27,969 nucleotides of DNA, from assembly GCA_000787465.1 (NCBI GenBank), contig JSYX01000036.1, positions 1 through 27,969 on the forward strand, read 5' to 3'. The notes beneath the pieces are model-generated. The model worked only from the letters and a program-made list of their open reading frames with translations, made no database searches and was not told the DNA's origin. The DNA is from Thermomucor indicae-seudaticae. Lineage: Eukaryota; Mucoromycota; Mucoromycetes; Mucorales; Lichtheimiaceae. Positions within the stretch are counted from its first letter, which is position 1. Each line of letters opens with the position of its first letter. Shown here in pieces: positions 20,540 through 27,969 of the stretch. The position numbers and the translations under genes are program-made.

Positions 20540-21467
20540 TCACTCTTTGCCCCTTTCGCTGGGTCCTGACTCAGATACGGGGTCTATCATTGATCCACCG
20601 GATATGGAGTCTATCCTTGATCCACCGGATATGGAGTCTAGCCTTGATCCACCGGATATGGAGCTTATCACTGATCCAAACCTGGCCGAAGTAATGGGTG
20701 GGATATAATGCTCCGGCGTCTTGAGAACAACCGGAGAAATGTCCTTTTGCTGAAGGGCGCCAATACGGATGGCGCGTGCGATCTGTTCACATACTTTCCG
20801 TCGCACGCGCTCGTCCTTCATATATATAACGTGTGTTATCCCCTCCCATTGCCCAGTCGCTGATGGTACCTTGGCGAGAAATAAATAACTTTACCTCCAA
20901 ATCTACATGAAATAGTAAAAGGTCTGCATATCGTTCGGCTAGGCTTCTTACGTCGGATTCCTTGAATACCCACAACGTAACCATGTCCACTTGAAAATGC
21001 ATAAATATAGATGAACCCAGTCATTGCAAAAAAGGGTTGATCTTACTTTTGGTTATAACAATAGCGCTCTTCCCATAGAGATAGTCGGTTGACACGTGTT
21101 GAAGCGAATGCTCAAGAGTGGACATACTGCTCCTGTTGGTCATGTCGACCACAAATAATATGTAGTCCACAAATCCTAGCTGTTCGAGAGCAGTCATTTC
21201 TATTCTCTCGGCAGTGTTGCTAATGAAACTCGAGCATTAACGCCACCTCATACATGACGTGTATCAATTTCGGTGTGATCATTTTACATTGAGAGGAACA
21301 CATCGCGAGACTTTAGTAATTGTCGTGCCAAGGTTCGCTTGCCGCTTGATGTTGGCCCCACGATCTAAGACCACTGTTTGAGCCTCGTCCGTCTTGTCTG
21401 ATCCAAAGCTTTTGTATGATCTTACCAAGACCTCGGTTGGCCGTTGTGTATACAGTGGTCTGAGCAT
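20540..21467 (-). CDS. CENPM: CENP-M-like kinetochore (CCAN) pseudo-GTPase
   Basis: Five minus-strand exons, 21467-21426, 21364-21288, 21219-21047, 20989-20895 and 20815-20540, join in phase to 220 aa; introns are 61, 68, 57 and 79 nt. CENP-M is a small-GTPase-fold protein of the CENP-H/I/K/M complex at the inner kinetochore. Blocks matching human CENP-M (180 aa) appear in order: MLRPLYTQRPTEVLIVGPTS (human LRPLDKL...ATILLVGTED); FVDYILFVVDMTNRSSMSTL and EHSLQHVSTDYLYGKSAIVI (human [34 protein letters not shown]); RSLAERYADLLLFHVDLE (human VKLAHTYQSPLLYCDLE); and RVRRKVCEQIARAIRI (human MAQRLVRVLQI region). The match is visible only after splicing, and every splice falls where the alignment needs it. 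Unlike human, residues ~17-25 read GPTSSGKRT, near a Walker A motif. The extra C terminus carries a nine-residue tandem repeat. It is divergent from the SNF2-type gene 468 bp away. Confidence 0.78.
20581..20674. repeat. 27-bp tandem repeat in the CENP-M-like C terminus
   Basis: Three and a half near-identical units containing TGATCCACCGGATATGGAGT. On the minus strand they encode repeats of SISGGSRLD / SISGGSRID / SISGGSMID. The unit length is a multiple of three, so copy-number change keeps the frame. Confidence 0.9.
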
Positions 21468-21935
21468 TCTTTTTTGGATTTGGCGGAAGAAAGTCAGTGT
21501 AACGACGACGAATTTTAAACAGCTTTCGTTCTTTTTCGATCTTTAACTGCTGGCAGAGCAAAACAAACCGATAAACTATCAAATTCAAGACTATCCATCA
21601 CACCATACCACATGGCAAGGAAGTAAAAGGCTGGAGAGTGTGTTTGCTAACTTGGCAAATTTACTGTAACCATGGGCCACGGACTCCCCGTTCACCTATT
21701 TGATCAAAAATCGAGTCACGCCGACGCTCGGTCGCCCAACATTTTGGACCGCAGCTGGGCTCGGTTTCTTACCACACGGTGAGGCTGAAAAAATACCAGG
21801 CAAGTTGGGGGGAGGAGCGCCATTGCGCGACTATTCTTGTCTTGTTACCATTCTTTACTAAATTTCAAATGCTACGCAATGCGTCGATTTGTTTGCTGGT
21901 TCTAGGGGCTTCTAGTGAACTAGCATTTTGGCCTG
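21468..21935. promoter_or_regulatory. Divergent promoter, CENP-M-like / SNF2-type gene
   Basis: 468 bp between two start codons pointing away from each other; both promoters must lie here or overlap the first exons. No convincing TATA box on either strand. Frames inside (such as 21588-21469 on the minus strand) have no family features, and the 21779-21935 plus frame is out of phase with the ATPase start. Confidence 0.5.
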
Positions 21936-24900
21936 ATGAGTACACCACCATCCCCAGCTCCTTCTGGCAACGCAGATCCAAATTTATACTCTCAAAACAA
22001 ATTTGACATTATCGTACAGGTATGTTCATGCCTTGAATGCCCTCTGTCTTACTACGAATGCTTATATCCTGTTACAGCGGGCAAAGCAATTGGAAGCGCA
22101 AGGCGAAAAGGAAGACGGCAAAAATGAATACTCTCAGTTGATGGCGCTGATTCGTTTAGTACAACAACAACAACAACAACAGCAGCAGCAACAACAGCAA
22201 CAACAGCAGTCTATTCCTACACAGCAACATTTGAATCAACAGCCGGGAACGTCCGACAATGCACAACAGTTGTTGCAGCTCCAATTGCTGCAGCAGCATT
22301 TGTTACAGCAACAGCAACAGCAGCAAAATGCTCCATCTTCTGGTAAAGATTTAGAAAAAGTAGATTTCTCAGTAGCCTTTATACCAACTTATTGCCTTCA
22401 ACATAGCCGCGAATAATGCTGTACCGGCCTCGTCAACAGCTTTCAATACGCTACAATATCAGATGCTTGCGTATAATTTATTGTACAAAAATCTCGGTGT
22501 CCCTCCCATGGGTATGCCAGGTGCTTCAACCAACGACGAACCACCCCCGTCAGTGGAAGAACAACGAAAAGCACTCGGTGAAAAGCTGGTGGAAGCTGTG
22601 TACCGACAAGAACGCGACCATCGTGCTCTTTTCACCATGAAATTTCCAGACGAAAAACCCAAAGAACGATTCACACCCATAGATCTTTTAGCTGGAGTGC
22701 AGCGTTCGCATGCCCATGCATCACGGCAACAAAGATTACTACTTCCTGAGCGTGCACCTGCTGGTCTTTCGCCTGAGACTATACTCCGCATCCGAGAAGG
22801 ACGTATACAACGCCGTGCACAGCAGCGGCTTGAAGAGTTGGAATCTATGATGGATGAAGCAGGAGAACATAATGCAACGGGTTTGGAGAATATGCCTTTA
22901 GGACGTTTGGTAGACGAGCATTATCAGTTGACGCTGCGTACGGCTTCGGCAAAGCGTCTTCGTGAAATCATTCAACTGAAAGCATTAAGACTGAGGGATA
23001 AGCAGGCCAAGGTATGGGCAAATCACATGATGATCATAGTAATCTACTTGTGCTAACCAAGATGGAGTAACGATAGACACGGGAGGAAGTCGTCAGGAAT
23101 TTGGAGGAGGCAAATCGATTGGCCACTTCGGTTGATAAAGTAGCCTATCGCAAGATGATGAGACAGACGCTCCGGGAGGCGAAAATGACAGAGAAACTGG
23201 AACGGCAACAACGTCTCGATAAAGAAAGGCGAGAGAAACAGAGACATTTGGATTATCTACAGACGGTTTGCAACCAAGGGCGTGATCTTATTGCATGGCA
23301 TAAAGCCCATCAAGCTCGCGTCGGAAAGCTTGGTAAGGCTGTACTGCAGTATCATGCACACATTGAACGCGAGGAGCAGCGACGTGCCGATCGACTTTCA
23401 AAAGAGCGTATTCGTGCCCTGCGTAACGACGATGAAGAAGCGTATCTGAAACTGATTGACGAAGCAAAGGATACGAGACTGACATTGCTTCTAAAGCAAA
23501 CGGGAGCCTATCTGGAATCTCTAACACGGGCTGTCGTCGCCCAACAGAACGATCCAGTTCATCAATTATACAACAACGATGACAACGGGTTTATGCCGGC
23601 GGAACAGGATGAAGAATCGGTTTTGACGGTATGTCTGTCACGTGCTTCTTCCATACCGTTACGTCTAAATGGCCTATTTGTCTTTCAGGATTCAGCCGGT
23701 AACAAGATCGATTATTATAGAATGGCTCATAGACTGCAGGAGACTGTCTCTCAACCGAGCATATTGACGGGAGGCAAGCTAAAAGAATACCAGGTAATTA
23801 TAAATCCAACATAAGCGGTGGTACTTGTTACTGACCAGATTTTCTTGATAGCTTAAAGGACTGCAGTGGATGGTGTCGCTATATAACAATAGGTTGAATG
23901 GGATATTGGCGGATGAAATGGGTCTAGGCAAAACAATCCAGACCATTAGCCTCATCACCTACCTCATCGAAAAGAAGAACCAGAACGGTCCGTTCTTGAT
24001 TATTGTTCCACTATCGTAAGTCGGGATATTAGTTCTAGTCACGAGCTGCTGGCTTACGATATTGGCAGCACGATCACAAATTGGGAGATGGAGTTCGAGA
24101 AGTGGGCGCCTTCTGTGACCAAGATCGTCTATAAAGGCCCACCTGACGTCCGAAAAGCCATTCAGAAACAGCAGATCAAGCACAGAAATTTCCAGGTCCT
24201 GTTGACAACCTTCGACTATATCATCAAAGACCGTCCCGCCTTATCCAAAATCAAATGGATTTACATGGTCATTGATGAAGGCCACCGCATGAAGAACACC
24301 AACTCCAAACTCACATCCGTTCTCCGACAATATTACTCTTCAAGATATCGTCTCATTCTGACTGGTACTCCCCTTCAAAACAACCTTCCCGAGCTGTGGG
24401 CACTCCTGAACTTTATATTACCCAAAATATTCAACAGTGTAAAGAGCTTCGAAGAATGGTTTAATACGCCGTTTTCAAACCAAGGGGTACAAGACAAGGT
24501 GGAACTTAATGAAGAAGAACAACTATTGATTATCAAGCGATTGCACAAAGTGCTACGGCCGTTCCTTCTTCGAAGACTCAAAAAGGACGTGGAGGCTGAA
24601 CTTCCCGATAAGGTCGAATATGTCATCAAATGCAAACTTTCAGCCTTGCAGGCGCGACTATACCATCAGATGAAGAAGCACGGAGTATTGTTTGCTGGTG
24701 ACACTGCTGGTAGCGGACGGACAAGCATCAAGGGTCTGAACAATACGATTATGCAGCTTCGCAAGATATGCAATCACCCGTTCGTTTTTGAAGAAGTGGA
24801 AAGGGTGATCAATCCGTACAAAGTTAGCAACGATCTATTGTATCGGACGTCCGGCAAGTTTGAGCTGCTCGATCGGATATTGCCGAAATTACGAGCTACA

Positions 24901-25946
24901 GGTCACAGGGTGAGTCTAAGCTATCATAAAGCATAATGAAAACGGTAAAATAACACTGTGTGGGATAACTTAGGTGTTGATTTTCTTCCAAATGACTCAA
25001 ATTATGGACATCATGGAAGATTTCTGTATATATCGTGGATACCGTCACCTTCGACTGGATGGATCAACAAAGTCAGATGACCGATCTCGGCTTTTGCAGG
25101 TGTTTAACGCGCCAGATTCTGGATACTTTGTTTTTCTGCTTAGTACTAGAGCAGGCGGTTTGGGACTGAATCTGCAGACTGCCGATACAGTCATCATATT
25201 TGACTCTGACTGGTAAGTAGAGCAGTTCGGACGATACTTGGATGGTGGACTGACAGACGGTCTTCAGGAACCCGCATCAAGATTTACAAGCGCAAGATCG
25301 TGCTCATCGTATCGGCCAGACCAAGGAGGTCAGGATATTCCGGCTTATAACCGAAAACTCCATCGAAGAGAATATCTTGGCTCGAGCGCAATACAAACTG
25401 GACATTGATGGGAAGGTGATTCAGGCGGGCAAATTTGATAACCGAAGCACAGAAGAAGACCGAGAAGCCTTTCTTCGTTCGTTGTTGGAAGACAAGAGTG
25501 ATGAACGGGACGAAAATGAAGAGAATGAAGAAATGGATGACGAAGAGTTGAATCTAATGCTAAAGCGGTCCGATCAAGAATATGCCATCTTTACAAAGAT
25601 TGATCTGGAAAGACAACGAGCTACGGCCGAAGAATGGCGACGGCATTATGGTGACAATCATCCGCCGGGGGCCAAGCCGGAACGATTAATGCAGGATTGG
25701 GAGTTACCAGATATCTATCGCTACGACACCTGTGCAATACATGAAGCAGAGTCTGATCCGCTCATGCTGGGAAGAGGCCAGCGGTCACGCAATACCATAC
25801 GCTATGATGACAATCTTACTGACAGACAATGGCTTCGGCAACTCGAAAAAGAAGCCGAAGCAGAATCATCTGCTAATGCGGGTAAACGGAGTGCAACACC
25901 ACGTTCGTCTGATTACCCATCCAAGAAATATGCTCGTTATAGTTAG
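21936..25946 (+). CDS. Snf2/Sth1/Brahma-type chromatin-remodelling ATPase
   Basis: Nine exons, 21936-22019, 22078-22342, 22407-23011, 23077-23628, 23689-23793, 23852-24015, 24069-24909, 24974-25212 and 25268-25946, join in phase to 1177 aa. It is the motor subunit of a SWI/SNF- or RSC-type complex, sliding or evicting nucleosomes with ATP. Order: polyQ (~57-72); QLQ-like segment (~129-165, [20 protein letters not shown]); HSA and post-HSA (~373-460, with [20 protein letters not shown]); helicase motif [16 protein letters not shown] (K564); motif II DEGH (661-664), typical of the SWI/SNF subfamily; [22 protein letters not shown]; motif [11 protein letters not shown] (961-969); then an acidic SnAC-like region. 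The chain ends at SKKYARYS with no bromodomain, which Snf2, Sth1 and human BRM/BRG1 all have. Introns are 53-65 nt; intron 4 is 60 nt and stop-free. I cannot separate Snf2 from Sth1. Confidence 0.93.
22159..22327. repeat. CAA/CAG (polyQ) tracts in the SNF2-type gene
   Basis: Two glutamine-coding tracts in exon 2 (about 22163-22210 and 22303-22327) separated by a Gln/Leu-rich stretch, mixed CAA and CAG. They encode a disordered N-terminal linker, common in fungal Snf2 proteins. Confidence 0.9.
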
Positions 25947-26692
25947 GATAATAAAAGACAAAGCAATGACACGTTGTAATGCGCTGTCAGACACTGTATG
26001 CTTGCATCAACATGTTCGTGATTGTTGCGCTATTGTGAACTCTAGACTACCGCATGTGCGACGAAGCAGGAATACGTCTTCGACTATAGATAGCATGCCA
26101 CCTTATTGAGGGGCGATGGCTCGCCCGATGGTTGATTATATACTTCTTTTGTAACTAAAGGAACGCCAAGTGGAAGGACGCATCTTGCACATGACATATT
26201 CAATTCTGGGTGACAAGAGTATGATTCCTTTACAAACCTCGTTATTTCCAGTATAGCACAATAACAATAAATATAAGTAATCATGCCGAAAGGACGACCT
26301 GAACAATGAACAAACCTTGCTAGTCATTGCTGCAGTTCTAGCGAAACTGATACCTCGCATTTCCCGCTAGGAATGGATCAAAAGCTACTATCCGATCTTA
26401 TGGCTATGGACGATTGGAACAGCGAATAATGTCTTCTTGCAGACAGTCTCGTTTGAGAGATATAGAGTATCAGTAAGACTGCAGTGATACGACAAAGAAG
26501 ATGTGTGATCCACAGCCTTGTTGGTGTGACCATCTTATGACTTATGGAAACCAGCAAGGCAAAGTTCATCAATGGTTACGACTCTCTCTCTTTTGCCGCG
26601 AAAGCGTCGTAGTGCACACCCAGTGCCAAAGGGACCTTCCTAGACTCATATAGGAGACACACACATTCCTAATCTCCTATTGCAGGTCAGCC
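25947..26692. other. Intergenic region after the SNF2-type gene
   Basis: No bromodomain-coding frame is present on the plus strand, so the ATPase does not appear to continue here. Small minus frames (about 65-74 codons) lack family features. An 18-codon ORF (26373-26429) lies upstream of the next gene and could be a leader ORF. An AATAAA-type signal is at about 26266-26271. Confidence 0.4.
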
Positions 26693-27308
26693 ATGAAACT
26701 TCAGGTACACCACTCAACACATATTTAAATGTGAGCGGTTCAGGAATGGCTCTTTTTTTTCCTTCCTTTTCGTTTTAATGGAAGCAACGATTTACGCACA
26801 TGCACCGAAAGCATCCTCTCAGAAACGTCTTTTTTAGGTCGATATTGATGCGACTGCTTGGCCAAGTAGCTATTACGGCCGAACGAGACGAATAGATCTC
26901 GCAAAGTTGTACCGCGATACGCTTTTAGCAACTCAGCAATTGCAGCTGGAAGAGAACAACAACAGAGGTCTTGCTCCTCGACGTAAAGTCAGCTTTTCTA
27001 CGGCACCGCCAGTGATCCATGAGTATGAGCGACAAGATGAAGATGAAGAAAAGGGGGAGTTATCAGGAGGTCGCCGAGATATGCAGGACATAGACGAAGA
27101 AGAGGAGAAGGAAAAGGTCTCTTTGCGACCACGACCACGCTTGGATCTCAGCCCGATACCTAACGTCGACTACACGCCAAAACCAACAAGTCCAGCCCCC
27201 GTTAAACCGAGTCGTTCAATGTCTTCACCTGCACGGCTTGTTGGTTTCACATTGAACCGAATATGGGTCAAAAAGAAAAGGTTTCATCACTGTAGATCAG
27301 GCACATAA
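26693..27308 (+). CDS. Disordered protein with KVSF motif, unknown function
   Basis: Modelled as a four-codon exon (26693-26704, MKLQ), a 133-nt intron with a long T-rich tract before its AG, and exon 2 from 26838 to the stop at 27308, giving 160 aa. The upstream join is in phase and supplies VDIDATAWPSSYYGRTRRID before the visible frame. The middle has APRRKVSFSTAPPVIHEYE, an acidic stretch (EEEEKEK), and a Pro/Ser/Arg-rich end. KVSF fits the RVxF docking motif for protein phosphatase 1, and the block looks conserved, but I do not recognise a family. The last ~24 residues (VGFTLNRIWVKKKRFHHC) may be intron read-through: a donor at 27240-27247 and TGTAG at 27297 could splice onward, so the true 3' end is uncertain. 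Confidence 0.45.
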
Positions 27309-27969
27309 GAAAATACCTTTTCCCCGCTCCCCACTCCTCACTCCTTTTATTTGCTTATTCCTACATGTACATATAGTTTATCTAGTTCACTTTGGCGCGT
27401 ATATATCGTGAAACGCAAGCAGTAATTGAATTTACCGCGCGGGTTGATAATACTGTTTGTTGATTGGACTTTCGAGCTACTCAAGGACATATTTTACATC
27501 AACTGCAAACCAAATTTGCGCGAGAATGAGACCAAATATACGGCTAATCGGTACATGATTTACGTCAGACGAAGGATACGTTTTCTTACCTTCCGCTGAA
27601 ACTTGCTTTCAGTCAACGCAAAATACACCTCGAGCGGCACATAAGTCCAATCATAAGTTAGATACCTTTTCCTTTGTTCTCCATTGTAAAAGTAACATGT
27701 TACTTACTGCTATGGTAATCCAAGTTTGCCGGGGAACACCGGCGCGCCTATTAGCGGCGGAGCAGGGTTGGATACTGAACCAGTTTCGGACTGACTGGCT
27801 TTATACGCGAATGGAGACAGAGGCTGACCGCAAAGTATGGTGCTCATGCCGGCTAGAGCAATACAGGCTGCTGCCTGTCGTATCCTGACGTCTTCTCATT
27901 ACCATCTTGGACCATTACCCAATTCTGTCTTCTGAGTGTCAATTAGGTTACTGTGGTCAATCCCGTTAC
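27309..27969. other. Window end, no gene seen
   Basis: A CT-rich stretch (27318-27355) follows the last ORF and resembles a 3' UTR or a leader. The 63-codon frame at 27697-27888 has no recognisable features. A downstream exon of the preceding gene or the start of another gene cut off by the window cannot be excluded. Confidence 0.35.

Noticed and set aside
20860..20894. Shorter introns in the CENP-M-like gene (25 or 35 nt)
   Set aside because: They break the alignment with CENP-M; the 79-nt intron restores exactly the residue spacing of the human protein.
25732..26109. 125-codon frame overlapping the end of the remodeller gene
   Set aside because: It is out of frame with the conserved ATPase exon and has no bromodomain or other family features.
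1..27969. CRISPR array, bacterial operon, prophage or toxin-antitoxin system
   Set aside because: Spliced genes with eukaryotic domain content throughout; repeats found are microsatellites or the three-unit element.

Overview
This is eukaryotic nuclear DNA, most likely from a filamentous fungus outside the Dikarya, with Mucoromycota the best guess. The reasons are dense genes with short GT-AG introns (mostly 45-79 nt), long CAA/CAG and GAT/GAC runs, CT/GA-rich leaders, and a gene set that includes CTC1-like and CENP-M-like proteins, which the model ascomycete yeasts lack. The lineage is an inference; no rRNA or other marker is present. All exon structures were assembled by hand from reading frames, splice sites and remembered protein families.

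Layout. 1-800: unresolved flank with a possible transposase-like fragment on the minus strand. 800-2953 (+): ecdysoneless/ECD homologue, four exons. 3129-5393 (-): alpha-arrestin, five exons. 5394-8196: a 2.8 kb gap holding one orphan ORF and a three-copy ~245-277 bp direct repeat ending in a tRNA-like (Pol III A/B box) segment, which looks like a SINE. 8197-10707 (-): SAP-domain, glutamine-rich protein, two exons. 11941-13338 (+): a very compact INCENP, seven exons. 13569-17465 (+): an intronless CTC1-like protein of 1298 aa. 17538-17756 (+): a 72-aa acidic protein. 18009-18827 (-): Pho85-type (Pcl) cyclin, two exons. 18828-20539: low-information gap with GA microsatellites. 20540-21467 (-): CENP-M-like kinetochore protein, five exons. 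21936-25946 (+): Snf2/Sth1/Brahma-type remodeller ATPase, nine exons and no bromodomain. 26693-27308 (+): a disordered protein with a KVSF motif. The rest, to 27969, shows nothing I can support.

How the genes relate. Four neighbours serve chromosome maintenance: INCENP (chromosomal passenger complex), CTC1 (CST telomere/replication complex), CENP-M (constitutive kinetochore network) and an Snf2-family remodeller. INCENP and CTC1 are head-to-tail 230 bp apart; CENP-M and the SNF2 gene are divergent over a 468 bp shared promoter. In a fungus this may be chance, but the proteins are unusual: a CENP-M with a P-loop-like segment, an INCENP whose IN-box ends before the usual TSS motif and which carries a SUMO-interaction-like motif, and a remodeller without its bromodomain. 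I see no operon, CRISPR, prophage or toxin system.
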